Source: Diadophis punctatus similis | Lineage: Eukaryota > Chordata > Lepidosauria > Squamata > Dipsadidae | Length of the DNA stretch: 64,000 nucleotides | Direction of reading: 5' to 3' | Assembly (NCBI GenBank): GCA_023053685.1 | Contig: JALIGW010000031.1 | Span: 6,368,263-6,432,262 of the forward strand | In this document: piece by piece, positions 46,683 to 57,773 of the stretch | Layout: every line of letters starts with the position of its first letter | Numbering within the stretch: the first letter of the stretch is position 1 | Translations under genes and position numbers: made by a program | Notes under the pieces: model-generated | What the model saw: the letters and a program-made list of their open reading frames with translations, nothing else | The model's database searches: none | What the model was told of the DNA's origin: nothing

Positions 46683-47699
46683 CATAATGGAGTCAGGCAA
46701 AGGCTGACAAATGTAATTTCACTCAAAAAGAAAACACAATTATGGCAAATGCATCAGTTCCCCTCATTAAAATGTTCTATACTGAGTAAAACATTAAAAA
46801 AATTGAGTGTTCCAGTCATAGAAACCAATGAAAAAAATACTACAATAGCTACTACTCCCTTGTTTTTCATTCTAGGTCCACTTTATACTAACATCCACTT
46901 TCCACCCAAACTGCTGAAAAATTAATCAAAGCTATGATTTTAAAAATATTTCCTCACCCACTGAAAAATCTGCTGAGGGTAAAATCAGTGGTCAAAAAAA
47001 GGAATTCCTGCCCTTCCTACTTCTGTATAGGCAAAACTCTTCATTTCTTTAAATGGACCTTCTGAGTCATTTAGTCAATAGATTATAAAACAAGGAGAAT
47101 AGTTAATATCTTTAACATTCATTTCAATTAGTATGTATACCCTATGAGCCTTCCTTAGTGTATTGAAAAAGATCACTTTTTAGCTTTTTTTGGGACGGAG
47201 GGTAGGCATCAGTCTTCCATTTACTTAGTAAGATCAAATAATAGATTTGGCATGCTTTTGCTTGTAATTCACTCAGCCTGCAACAAAACAAAATTGAGTT
47301 CTTATTTGCTAATTTTACTTGCCCATAGGGAGGGCTGCTAACATATGAAAAAGTAGGCTATTCTGTCTTCTTACTGCATGAATAGCATTAATATTAAACA
47401 GCAAGGCAGAAAAGCATGCAAACAGTACATACACAAACCTAAGTACAATAGACCAGCTCAACTCAGCATAGAATTTTGTATTTTAAATGGATCCTGAAGC
47501 TTAGCACCAGCAGGACTGGAAAATATGGGTAAGAAGCACATGCCCATTTGATCAGTTAACAAACTGATCAAATCAATATTGTACTACTAGCCTTTAAATT
47601 AAAAAGCTTAGCAACATTAACATTTAATACTTGCAAACTTCAGGAATGTGCAAAGTCATTTACCAAGAAGGCTTGCAGATACGTAGCTGCGAGCAACCT
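46683..47699. other. Nothing recognised
   Basis: AT-rich intronic DNA. Confidence 0.4.
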
Positions 47700-47707
47700 A
47701 TTGTGCT

Positions 47708-47965
47708 CAGAGGTGGTATTCATTTACTTTCCCTACTGGTTCACAAATGTGAGCACACGTGCATGCTCGCTTCAGTTGCGCACGCACCTTCCGCACATGC
47801 ATGAGGCCTTCCGCGCATGCGCTTTGCTCTCTCGCACGGCTTGCACGCATGCACGTGGCTTCAGAATGTGCCTAAATAGGACGGCATAGCGCCGGGGCGG
47901 GGGGGCGGCAGGTCGCTACTACCAGTTCGCCCGAACCGGTCCCAACCAGCTAAATACCAGCTCTG
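47708..47965. mobile_element. hAT MITE, CAGAGGTGGTATTCA family
   Basis: 258 bp with ends CAGAGGTGGTATTCA and AATACCAGCTCTG; perfect 8-bp duplication ATTGTGCT (47700-47707, 47966-47973). Interior rich in GCGCATGCG-type CpG motifs. Confidence 0.92.
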
Positions 47966-47973
47966 ATTGTGCT

Positions 47974-49239
47974 CTCCCCCAAAACAACACCCAGAACAAT
48001 CACAGTGTTTGGAACAATAAAAATCCTCAGAGAATATATCTCAAAACAGTAGTTTTGTTTTACCTTCTAAACAAAATACTGTAACCTTTTTTGTTCCAGT
48101 TTGAAAACAAACTCTCAAAATGCATATACTAAGTTGCATATTCAAAATATTTCAAGATCAAAGGGTTTTGAACATCCCTGGAACTCTACAATGATGTTAT
48201 CCTATTTCTTGTGGGGTATCCAGAAAGCAAAGCTAGGAATGAGATAATACAGTTAAATGATATAATACAGTTGAAGAAAGCAAAGAAAGAATTCATCATT
48301 TCATAACCTACCTTTCTTCCCCAAGTGTAGGGAAGGTAAAATGTGAAATGTAAAATTACAAGCCCCCAAACTAACCCACTTGTCAAATGAAAAGGGGTTC
48401 AAAGCTTTCAGATGAAGAGATCAAGAGGATTAAGTGAGAGTCCCAGAGCCAGGTCCCTAAAGGTCAGGAGACTGGGACCTGCAACCCTAAAACGGAAAAG
48501 AGAAAGAAGTCTAAATTCCACTTTCCTAGTCTAGATTTTTTTTCCTGACAAAGTATATAAAGGCTGTCAAAAATATGAAATAAAAAATATATATGTAAAA
48601 CTTTGAGGTGGACCTTAAATCCATGTTTTTGCAAGTTTTTTAATGTCACAAATGCCATGTAGACTTGTAGATCATTTCTTGTCAAACGATCATAAAGTGC
48701 CCTTCAGGAAAAAGGGCCAGATGTATTATGCCTACTATAATTAATGGATGCCTTTTTGTATTATCAAACAATTTATTTATGGTCCAAGACCAGACACAAT
48801 AAAAAGACAGCAATGAATAATTTTTAAAAGGAATTTTTAAAATTGTGAGAAAATCCTAAACAGCAGCCAACAATTAATATCCTGTTGAAGAACCAGATGG
48901 CTTCCAACAGCTATGTTTATATTAGTGTCTAAGTGATCAATATAGAGGATATTTTCACTTACATAATAATTTTTAAAAAGAAAAGTTTGTTTTACTCTCC
49001 ATGTGAAAAGGCTATTTAGTTCAAAGTGCATTAAAAATGTTGCTACATAGGGTCACTTATTCTTGAGCTATATAATTATTATTTTTCTTACATAATATTC
49101 ATTTATCTCTCTTAAATTTCCTTCTTTCTAAATAATACTCATATTTATTTTTAAGTTTTATTCTATTATTTCCAGCCCATTTCTTAAAATTTGGTTTTTC
49201 TTTTAGGATATTAGCTAATCCAATCCAACTGTGCTTAAT
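47974..49239. other. Nothing recognised
   Basis: AT-rich intronic DNA; checked for a SPAG16 WD40 exon on the minus strand, none evident. Confidence 0.4.
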
Positions 49240-49515
49240 CTTAATTAGGAGATGGGAGGCTAAAACGCTTTCAGGAATTAGATATGTCTAGTTTAATGAA
49301 AAGAAAGACTGAGTAATATGACAGCATTGGCTCTACAAGGCCATAATGTTCCAATATTTAAGGGGCTGCCACAGAAAAGAGCGGGATCAACCTATTCCCC
49401 AAAGCACTTGAAGGTAGAATAAGAAGAAATTGATTCAACCAACTTAGAACTAAGGAAATTTTTTGTGACCGAACAATTAATCAGTGGAATGACTTGCATC
49501 CCAGTCAAAATGTCA
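49240..49515 (+). mobile_element. Decayed CR1 3' fragment
   Basis: TATGTCTAGTTTAATGAAAA and GGGGCTGCCACAGA, then AATTAATCAGTGGAATGAC, match the CR1 C-terminal region. Confidence 0.7.
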
Positions 49516-49579
49516 ATTCAGTTTGATGAAAACCATTATCAGCATTCTCCTAGTAAGATTTTCAATACTGCTTTGGATA

Positions 49580-50310
49580 TAAAGTAAAAGTTTCTCCTGT
49601 CCAGTCATGTCTGACTCTAGGAGGCAGTGTGTCAGGGTTCCAAGTTACAGACACAATGCAATCAAAACTCCGAGGCCAAGGTGCTCCTCAAAGTCCAAAT
49701 TTATTAGGCATGTCATATTGGCACATCTGGTGAAAACCCGACTCTGAAGGTCTCGAGGTTTTCTCCACCCAAATTAAAAATCAAAGTTCTTCCCCCCAGT
49801 CCATATGTCCATCACATGGTCCAACCAGGTCACAGTCCCAACTCCAGTTGGTTTCAGTCCACACCTCCCCAGCACCTGGTGAGAACATCCTTGATTCCCA
49901 GGAGAAAGGATTTTATTTTGGCTACAAGTCCCCAGCTATCTCTATTCCCCCCTCCCATTCCCACAGCTCCAACCAGCCTTGCTGTGGCAGCCCTGAAGAT
50001 GCTCCAAAATGGCTTCAGGGTTGACACAGTGCTCATCTCCGTTTCTTAACCTATGGAGCCAGCATTGTCTGAAGACTTTTCCATGGTCACGTGGCTAGCA
50101 TGTCGAGATGCACGGAACACTGTTACCTTCCCACTGAAGTGGTACCCATTTATCTATTTACATTTGTATGCTTTCAGACTGCTAGACAGACTGAAGGTGG
50201 GGCAAGAACAGGAATTTGCCCCGTCACAAAGTGTTTGGGTCTCGAACTGCCAATTTTGTGGTTGACAAGCCCAGCATCTTAACTGGTAGGCAACCCCACC
50301 CTCTGCTTTG
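49580..50310 (-). mobile_element. tRNA-derived SINE interrupted by a solo LTR
   Basis: On the minus strand the head has GTTAAGATGCTGGGCTTGTC and the B-box-like GCAGTTCGAGACCC; the body continues to TCAGACATGACTGGACAGGA. The LTR at 49630-50026 splits it, and joining the flanks restores the SINE. Confidence 0.65.
49630..50026 (-). mobile_element. Solo LTR, family A (inverted copy)
   Basis: On the minus strand it begins TGTCAACCC and ends TTGGAACCCTGACA; perfect 5-bp duplication CAGTG (49625-49629, 50027-50031). Related to 22699-23119. Confidence 0.87.
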
Positions 50311-51370
50311 GATTTACCTAACATAAATTACATCCAAGATTTAAATAGCCAATCAAAATGAATGAATGAGTTTATTTGTTTATTAGGTTTATTCATCCAC
50401 TTCACAAATAGAGACTGTGGGAGACTTACATTTTGTAGGAATATAAAGTAAGGAACAAGAAAAAAATGCAATAAATATCTAGAATACCAAAGAGAGCAAA
50501 AGTAACAGAAGAACAGAAATAACAAAAACTACTAAATTACTGAGGCCAACCAAAGATTGATCAGAACAACTGCCACAGGACCTAGCTACTATCTGTTTAG
50601 TATCGTTTTGATAGCTAAAACAGTCAACTGTCCTTTCTCCCTGGTTCCTTAATGGCAGATAAGATAGCCATTGCTTTCATATCACTGTTCTGTGACCAAA
50701 CAAAACAGTTGTGAAAAGCTGACATAATAAAATTATAATATTGCGTAGGCCTTTTCTTTTAAATTCACATTTATATTATTTGCAAGATTTCCATCCTGTC
50801 TTTCATTCAGCAATTCCAGGCAACACGCACAGTGCTCCCTCCCAAGCACTTAATTTTTTTATTCTTTCCTTCAAGTACAAATGATTTTGATGGCATTAAG
50901 AAAGAAATTGTGAGTCAGTAGACAAAGAAAGGCAGAAAACTCTAAGTTTAGCTCTTAATCTGAACTGTAGAAATCTGCTGTGATAAATTACAAAGTAATT
51001 GTAATTTATAAATTAAAGGAGTGATTAAATGTCAAATATTGTCATAACTGAGAGATAGACAGGTGCTTTACATTTTAAATAATATAGAATCTTTTGCAAA
51101 AGAAACAAAAGGGCTCCTATTTTCAAGACCTATGTTCCAACATTCATCCTCTATATTCTCAACTGCAAGGAAGAATACCGCTTTACTGTTTAAATTGATT
51201 TCAGATTGCATAATTTCTTCAAGGTTACTTTGCCTAATGTAACATTGTTATAAAAACCATGTATGTAAATCATTGTATTGACATCGCTAGATAACCAATA
51301 ATAAACAAATATTTATTTATAATGCTAAACAATAAAATGAAATCATTAAGAAATGTTTAAGAACTCCTAC
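50311..51370. other. SPAG16 intron, nothing recognised
   Basis: AT-rich sequence without repeat termini. Confidence 0.45.
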
Positions 51371-51501
51371 CAGGTCACTGCCAAATCATGAACTTTCAAT
51401 GTGTTGTTCAGTCTATATATTGCAGACTTCAATGGCCGCACACATTTTTTTGCACAAGCAAGGTATGGATTTACTTGGATACCTTCAGGAAATTCTGAAT
51501 C
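51371..51501 (-). CDS. SPAG16: SPAG16 exon (linker before the WD40 domain)
   Basis: 131 bp between an acceptor (TTTAAG| at 51502-51503) and donor (|GTAGGAG). Phase 0 start and phase 2 end. It encodes DSEFPEGIQVNPYLACAKK, then VRPLKSAIYRLNNTLKVHD and LAVT. This matches the vertebrate SPAG16 segment that starts DSEFP, followed by NPN-like residues, and precedes the first WD repeat, with the split codon for the expected Cys at its end. SPAG16 (Chlamydomonas PF20) is an axonemal central-pair protein needed for flagellar motility. The next exon should start the WD40 propeller and was not found in the remaining 51 kb. Confidence 0.85.
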
Positions 51502-51739
51502 CTTAAATCAAAATAGAGTAAGAAAAATTAAAATTAACTAATGGTATTCATTAGATTTTAAGACATATTTATTCATAGGTTTATAAAAAGTGCTTTTCAT
51601 TGTTGTTTGGTTTGTTGATTGTCTCTACTCAATGGAGTCTTAGAATGAGATGACATATACATTTTGTAAATTATATTATTATTAATATTCAATTTTCCAT
51701 TCAGTGTGATAATGAAAATTGTTTCTATCTATTGTGTAA

Positions 51740-51980
51740 ACAAAGAGGGGTGAAATATTTCTTACATCCTGGGAAGCAAGATAATATCTGTAAGGAAGTC
51801 AGGCACACATAGTGTTCCCTCCTTCTATTTCTCCTCACCACAACAATCCTGGGAGACACTGGGTTGACAGTGAATGATGGGCCCAAAGTCATCCAGTGAG
51901 GTTCCAAGGCTGAGGAAAGGTTAGAACTTGTGCCTCTCTATTCCTAGTTAAATACCTTAACCACTATACTTCACATAAAA
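51740..51980 (-). repeat. Decayed SINE-like repeat, GGCCCAAAGTCAYCCAGTGAG core
   Basis: CAATCCTGGGAGACACTGGG and TGATGGGCCCAAAGTCATCC, then CTTAACCACTATACTTC; a more decayed relative of 24910-25110. Confidence 0.45.
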
Positions 51981-52151
51981 TTGAAAGGAATCTCAGAGAT
52001 TTGGAGGTGAAGATCGATAAGCAGGTTCATCATCATCACCATTTCCAGTTCATCACCCCTCTCATTAAGGTACTGAAAATGGTTGCTTCATTTCATTTAA
52101 TGGTATGACTGCTCTTGAGTCTATTCAGTGGAATCTGAGCATCCCATAGAC

Positions 52152-52558
52152 CAGGGGTGTCAAACTCAAGTCTGCTTAAATCTGGCCTGCAGAGCCAGCC
52201 TGGAAATTTCAAATGACTGGCCCGCGGTGCCTCTGCCGGCCAAAATGGGCCACGGGGGGGGGGCGTTTTCAGCCTCCAGCAGCACTCTGCTGGCTAAAAG
52301 CAGGCCACGCTGAGGCCTCACAGGGCCTCCTGCGCAGCCGCTGCGTCTCCCCTAAGGGCCACCCGCTGGCCAACCCAGAAGCATCTCCTGTCACGGGCTG
52401 GACGGCAACCTCAGAAGGCAAGCGGGCATGGGGGATCGTCGGGAAGGTCGCGTGGAAGGTTGGGGCGAGCGACCGGGTGACCGGTTCGGGGGCGTGGCCA
52501 GCCAGCCATCGCTACCGGTTCTCCTGAACCAGTCCGAACCGGTAGTATTTCACCCTTG
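52152..52558. mobile_element. Apparent chimeric hAT MITE
   Basis: The left end CAGGGGTGTCAAACTCAA belongs to the 31052 family; the right end ACCGGTAGTATTTCACCCTTG belongs to the CAGGGGTGAAAT family (23873). No matching duplication. It may be a recombinant, or two partial elements side by side. Confidence 0.55.
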
Positions 52559-52943
52559 GTATAATATCTGTGGCTATCTATACTACTTCTTTAGTAATTC
52601 CACACCTACTTGTGTGGGCAGTTGCAGCCAGTAATCATGCAGTAGCCTAAATGGCTCATTCCAATTCCAGGACTGTGATTCTACTATTGTAGCTCAAATA
52701 GCTCAAATTCTAAATTACTGGAATACCACTACCACCTCCACTCCTGATATAGCTGGCTCCAATTGTTTAAAAGAGCTCTGAAAACCTCCTGTTTTCCTAG
52801 GCTTTGGGTTATAGTGGGCGTGTGGATCCTGTGTGTTAGGTTATATTTTAATGGTTACTTTAATGGTGTTTGGTTTACTTTAATTGTATTGGATTGTATT
52901 TATTATGTCCTGTCTAGACTCATTGGGTAGCCTTACAAACTTC

Positions 52944-53057
52944 TAAAATAAATATATAAATAAGAACATCCATACCTTTGGATATTTCTTGCTCATCTTG
53001 TAAAATAAATATATAAATAAGAACATCCATACCTTTGGATATTTCTTGCTCATCTGT
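52944..53057. repeat. 57-bp tandem duplication across an exon-intron boundary
   Basis: Copies 52944-53000 and 53001-53057 differ only at the last two bases. On the minus strand, each includes the exon's last 22 bases (AGATGAGCAAGAAATATCCA then AAG) and the donor |GTATGG. The copy in the intron is thus a second, identical donor. Confidence 0.93.
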
Positions 53058-53181
53058 TTTGCTGGATCTTTGGCTGAATCATGTACATTAGCAGCAGAAT
53101 GCACTTTCTGTTCCTTGGCTTCTCTAAGTGCTCTTTGGGAAGGTCCCACTAATCCAGCCTCTCTATCACACCAATGACCCA
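53033..53181 (-). CDS. SPAG16: SPAG16 exon (Lys/Glu-rich linker) with duplicated donor
   Basis: 149 bp between acceptor TGCCTTATAG| and donor |GTATGG (53031-53032). It completes a phase-1 codon (GTG, Val) and then encodes GHWCDREAGLVGPSQRALRE, AKEQKVHSAANVHDSAKDP and AKQMSKKYPK. The GPSQRALREAKEQ block corresponds to the conserved GPTQKGLREAREQ of human SPAG16 (recall), N-terminal to the WD repeats. The frame continues without a stop into a second donor 57 bp downstream. Use of that donor would insert VWMFLFIYLFYKMSKKYPK in frame. Confidence 0.87.
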
Positions 53182-53697
53182 CTATAAGGCACAAACAATT
53201 TATTACAGAGAAGTATAGAAATTTAACAGAAAGAACATTATTTCAATTATTTAAGAACTTCTTTTTATACTGCCCATTTAGACAGAACATTTTTTTTAAA
53301 ATTCCCAGAATGGTAAACCACAATAGAAATTGTAATTTCTGTTCCATCAAATTATAGAAAATCTAAATTGTATTGAGATCTAAATAGGTACTATAAATCC
53401 AATTATTCAGAACATAATCTAATCTTGATTTCAGTACCTAACTAGGAAAAAGGAGATAGTTAGTTAGTTTTATGTAGCTGTCCATCTCACAGTCAAGTGA
53501 CTCTCACAATAAAGCTAAAGAACAGATAATTAATAAATAATAAAGCAATACTCATTATTAAAAACTATAAAAGGAAAGCTAAAAAAGAAGAAATATTAGG
53601 CAAGGAGGTATTAATAATAGTGGAACCTCAAAATATATTATAGGTAGGTGCATACACGATGGGAACATCTACAGCAGATGTATTACAGAATATAACT
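53182..53697. other. SPAG16 intron
   Basis: 53455-53580 has a decayed repeat tail (TGTAGCTGTCCATCTCACAG) similar to that at 21860. No gene. Confidence 0.45.
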
Positions 53698-53794
53698 CAT
53701 CAATCAATCGGTCAATCAATCAATCAATCAATCGGAATAAGGGACATTGGAGGTCTTCTAGTCCAACCCCCTGTTCAAACAGGAGACCATATAC

Positions 53795-54176
53795 CCATGA
53801 TGGCGAACCTATGGCACGGGTGCCATAAGTGGCACGCGGAGCCATATCGGTGGGCACGCGAGCTCAGGTCCGGCGTGCATGTGTGCACCAGCCGGCTGAT
53901 TTTCGGGCCTTCTGGGCCCACTGGGAGTCGGGAAACAGGCTGTTTCCAGCCTCCAGAGGGGGTGGGGAAGGCCGTTTTCGCCCTCCCCAGGCTCCTAGAA
54001 AGGCTCTGGAGCCTGGGGAGAGCGAAAAATGGGCGTGCCATTGCATGCTGGGAGCAGGGGGGTCATGCGTGCATGTGCGGGGGTGCATGGAATTATGAGT
54101 GTTGGCACACACACACGTGATCCCCCGCATTCCCCCCCCTTTTGGCACGCAAACCAAAAAAGGTTCGCCATCACTG
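53795..54176 (+). mobile_element. hAT MITE, GTGATGGCGAACCTATGGCAC family
   Basis: 382 bp; ends CCATGATGGCGAACC and GGTTCGCCATCACTG; perfect 8-bp duplication CCATATAC (53787-53794, 54177-54184). Shorter relative of 8027-8570 with a single interior block. Confidence 0.92.
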
Positions 54177-55142
54177 CCATATACCATTTCAGATAGATGG
54201 CTGTCCAGTCTTTTCTCAAAAACCTTGTATTAGCTTTTTTGCCTGCTGCCGTATACTGCTGGCTAATGTTTAAGTGATCGTCCACTAGGACTCCAAATCC
54301 CTCAAACAGTTATTGTTTTTGAACTAAGTTTCACCTACACTGTACTTGTGCCTTTGCTTTTTCCTGCCTAGGTGTAAAACCTTGCTTTTCCCACATTAAA
54401 TTTTCTGTTGTTGGACGGGGCCCATTGTTCAAGTATGTCAAGAACGTTTTGGATCCTGAGCATGTCTTCTAGGGCAGTGCTCCCCAACCAGTGTGCCGCG
54501 GCACACTGGTGTGCCGTGAGGCCATGCCAAGTGTGCCGCGGCAACAGCTTGTGTCATATCCAGAACGGCCTGTCGCCCACCGAATGCTAGATTTTACCCA
54601 GCAATGTTTTGTTGCATTCGATGTGCGGCCGCGGCCCTGCAGCTCTGAGTCCGAGAAGTTCTATCCCCCCCCTTCCCCCGCTCACGATTGTGCTGATCAC
54701 AGGTCTACAGGGCCTGGACAGAGCAGTGTTCATTATTAGGTATTACTATCTGTCGTTTTCTGCACTGTGTTCTAATTTTTAAGTTCGCATAGTTCAGGGA
54801 TGGCCAAACCATGGCGCATGCGCCAAATGTGGCGCATTGGATGATTGCAAGTGGCACATTGCAATCATCCAATGGCTGACGCCTCTCCCGCCCGCATGAC
54901 TTGCTGTCTTTTAAAACTCAAGCCGCCTCAGCTTGAGTTTTAAAAGACAGCAAGACGCGGGCAGGAGAGACAGGTCTGGTCATTAAGCCTGCTGGCCGCT
55001 GCAGCGAGGCTTAATGAGCAGACCTGCTGCCCTGGACACAACAGCGAGAAACACGAGGAGGAGGTACCAGGGCATGTCCCAGGTAGGACACGCCTCTTGC
55101 ACTGGGGGTTGGCAGGACGGGTGGGGCAGGACTGGCGGGACG

Positions 55143-55152
55143 TCTCGCGAGA
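55143..55152. promoter_or_regulatory. BANP-type palindrome TCTCGCGAGA
   Basis: Perfect TCTCGCGAGA, the CpG-island promoter motif bound by BANP. It lies in a transposon, between two donor-like TCCCAG|GTAGGAC sites. Confidence 0.45.
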
Positions 55153-55995
55153 TGTTATCTTTTGGAAGGGGCTGCTCTGCTCTGGACGCTATTATGGTAG
55201 CAAGGAACGCGACTGGAGCTACCGGGAAAAGTCCCAGGTAGGACATGCGGTTTGCGCTGGGGGTTGGCAGGGCGGGCGGGGCAGGACTGGCGAGCAGGAC
55301 AGGGCGCGCGTCCTACCTGGGACTTTTCCCGGTAGCTCCAGTCGTGGGCTGGCTTGATTTGAGGCTTGGCAGGGGGGCGGGGCGCAAGTCCTCCTCCCTG
55401 CCGCTTCTGCTTGTGGAAGCCGAAGAGCCTTACCGGTAGTTTGGGAGAAAGAAAGAAAGATTTTTGCTACTTTCCTTCAGTGCACTCAAAAACAGAAGCA
55501 GCAAAAAACTTTCTTTCTCCCAAACTACCGGTAAGGCTCTTCAGCTTCCACATACAGCCTGGAAAGCAGTTTCACGCGTCTCGCGCTAGGGCTGGCTTGA
55601 TTTGGGGCTTGGCAGGGCGCAAGTGAGGAAGGTGTCGGCAAGAGGCGGAGCCGAAAGGGAGGGCAACAGGGATGTCTGCTTCTTAAGCCAGCAAACTTCC
55701 TTGTCGCCAAGCTCCGCCTCTTGCCGATGCCTCCTCACTTGCTGGATTGACTCGCCTGCCCTGGGCTGCCTTGGGCGGCTTGAGTTATAAAAGACAGCAA
55801 AATGCGGGCGGGAGAGGCAGGTCTTGCTCATTAAGCCTCGCTGGCCGCTGCAGTGAGGCTTAATGAGCAAGACTGCCTCTCCCGCCCACATTTTGCTTTC
55901 TTTTAAAACTCAAGCCAAAGAAGCAGGTGGGGGAAGCAGCCCCCGGCCGCTTCCCCTGCCCACCTGGACACCGCCATTTGTGGTCTTTTGCCCTC

Positions 55996-56020
55996 TGCGC
56001 ATGCGCACAGCGCATGCGCA
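55996..56020. promoter_or_regulatory. Paired NRF1-type palindromes
   Basis: TGCGCATGCGCA at 55996-56007 (perfect) and AGCGCATGCGCA at 56009-56020, at the centre of the shared inverted module (see 20571). Confidence 0.55.
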
Positions 56021-57116
56021 GAGGGCAAAACTCAAATGGCAGCATCCAGGCAGGCCCGCCCACCCGGGACGCCTGGGCCAATTGGCGCATGGTATCATTA
56101 AGGTTGGCCACCACTGACCTACCTAATTATCAAATAAAATAATAAATCAAGTAATTCTGTTATGCCTAGTTTGACATTCCTATACTATTATACTCTTCAA
56201 AACGATATTTTGAAGATTATATTTGTTTTTTATCCAATTTTTGTATGTGGTGTGCCGTGGAATTTTGGGAGAGGCTATGGTGTGCCGAGGGTGACAAAAG
56301 GTTGGGGAGCACTGTTCTAGGGTGTTGGCTATTCCTGCCAGCTTAGTGTCATCTGCAAATATGATGAGTTCCCTCATCTAAGTATTTATGAAGATATTGA
56401 AGAGTATTGGCCCTAACACAGAACTTTGTGGTACCCCACTGCTTACTTCCCTCCATGTAGACAAAGTACCATTAAGGACAACTCGTTGAATATGGTTTGT
56501 CAGCCAGTTACAAATCCATCTGGTGGTGTTGCTGTCTATCCCACATTTTTCTAGCTTACCAAGAAGTAGGTTGTGGTCTACTTTGTCAAATGCCTTGTTG
56601 AAGTCTAAGTATACTATGTCCACAGCATTTCGCTGGTCTACTAATTTGGTCACTTTATCAAAGAATGAAATAAGACTAGTTTGGCATGATCTGTTTTTAA
56701 CAAACCTGTGCTGGCTAGTAGTTATTACCTTATTTGTTTCTAAATGTTCACAAATCAGTTTTTATTATCTTTTCCAGTATCTTCCTGGGTATTGATGTTA
56801 GCTGATTGGTCTAAAGTTTCCTGGGTCTTGTTCCCCCCCCCCCCCCACCTTTTTGAAGATGGGAACCACATCAGCTCTTTTCCAAACCTCTGGTAGTTCG
56901 CCAGTGTTCCAGAATTTTTTTAAAGATATGGTACAATGGTTCTGAGATAACATCTGCCAGCTCCTTAAAAACTCTGGGATGTAATCCATCAGGTCCTGGT
57001 GATTTATATTCATCAACATCAGACAGGTATTCTCTTACTATTTTCTTGCTTATTTTAATTTTTATTTCTAGTCTGATTTTTACAGTTATGTTTTTGGTAG
57101 GTTGGGCTATAATTTC

Positions 57117-57493
57117 TTTTTTATACATAACTTTTATTGTTTTATCAATGTATAAAATACAAATACAAATAAAAATAAAAATAGGAAATTAAGAGAAGGA
57201 AAAAGGAAGGGGGGAAATATGAGGTACAAGGGAAGAAAGGAAAAGGTGTTGACTTCCTACTCTTTTTGGCACATTACAACTGCAACTTTTTACTTTAACA
57301 CATTAGTATATAACTAGCCATTTCTATAACAACGAATCTATTTAATCAGCAAAACCAAAGTCAAAGTTTCATTTTTTCCCCTCAAAAGCAAAAAATCCAG
57401 AAGTGATATCCAAATAAAAAACATAAATATATCTTCTTTGAATAGAACAATCAATTTAACCATTACAGCTTTATCTTCCTTGCTGTTGAAATA
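57117..57493 (-). mobile_element. Retroelement 3' end, class uncertain
   Basis: On the minus strand it ends ATAAAACAATAAAAGTTATG followed by ATAAAAAAG. Purine-rich and non-coding. It abuts the truncated CR1 at about 57050-57116. Confidence 0.4.
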
Positions 57494-57691
57494 CTATATG
57501 TTCCGGCGTATAAGACGACTGGGCATATAAGACGACCCCCAACTTTTCTAGTTAAAATATAGAGTTTGGGATATACTCGCCGTATAAGACTACCCCTCCT
57601 ACCATCTTTCTTTTTCTTTCTGTCTTTCTTCCTTCCTAACATCTTTCTTTCTTTCTCTCTTTCTTCCTTTCTTCCTTCCTAACTTCCTTCT

Positions 57692-57773
<82 letters not shown>

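Larger units (their letters stand above)
54795..56116. mobile_element. Nested hAT element made of stacked CpG-rich palindromes
   Basis: Ends CAGGGATGGCCAAACC and AGGTTGGCCACCACTG (12 of 16 match); no clean duplication. The interior is a series of inverted repeats: AGCTTGAGTTTTAAAAGACA, TTAAGCCTCGCTGGCCGCTG, TAGCTCCAGTCG/CGACTGGAGCTA, and CTCCCAAACTACCGGTAAGG with its inverse. It includes donor-like TCCCAG|GTAGGAC (55080-55093; again near 55228), a BANP-type palindrome and an NRF1-type pair. No coding sequence is convincing. Confidence 0.75.
54475..56314. mobile_element. Large hAT MITE, CAGTGCTCCCCAACC family
   Basis: Ends CAGTGCTCCCCAACC and GGTTGGGGAGCACTG; perfect 8-bp duplication TTCTAGGG (54467-54474, 56315-56322) in CR1. 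Outer parts are GTGTGCCGCGGCACAC-like repeats. Most of it is the nested element 54795-56116. Confidence 0.93.
53698..57050 (-). mobile_element. CR1 LINE fragment with nested hAT insertions
   Basis: The 3' end carries an (AATC)n tail (53698-53738) and CTTCTAGTCCAACCCCCTG. The coding region continues at 54185-54474 and 56323-57050, where the minus strand reads [43 protein letters not shown], and PGPDGLHPRVFKELADV, an RT remnant with stops and frameshifts. Two hAT elements split it, and deleting them rejoins the RT reading. Confidence 0.85.

Noticed and set aside
50225..50290. Possible tRNA gene (B-box-like sequence)
   Set aside because: It is the head of a SINE; no cloverleaf or intact anticodon arm could be built.
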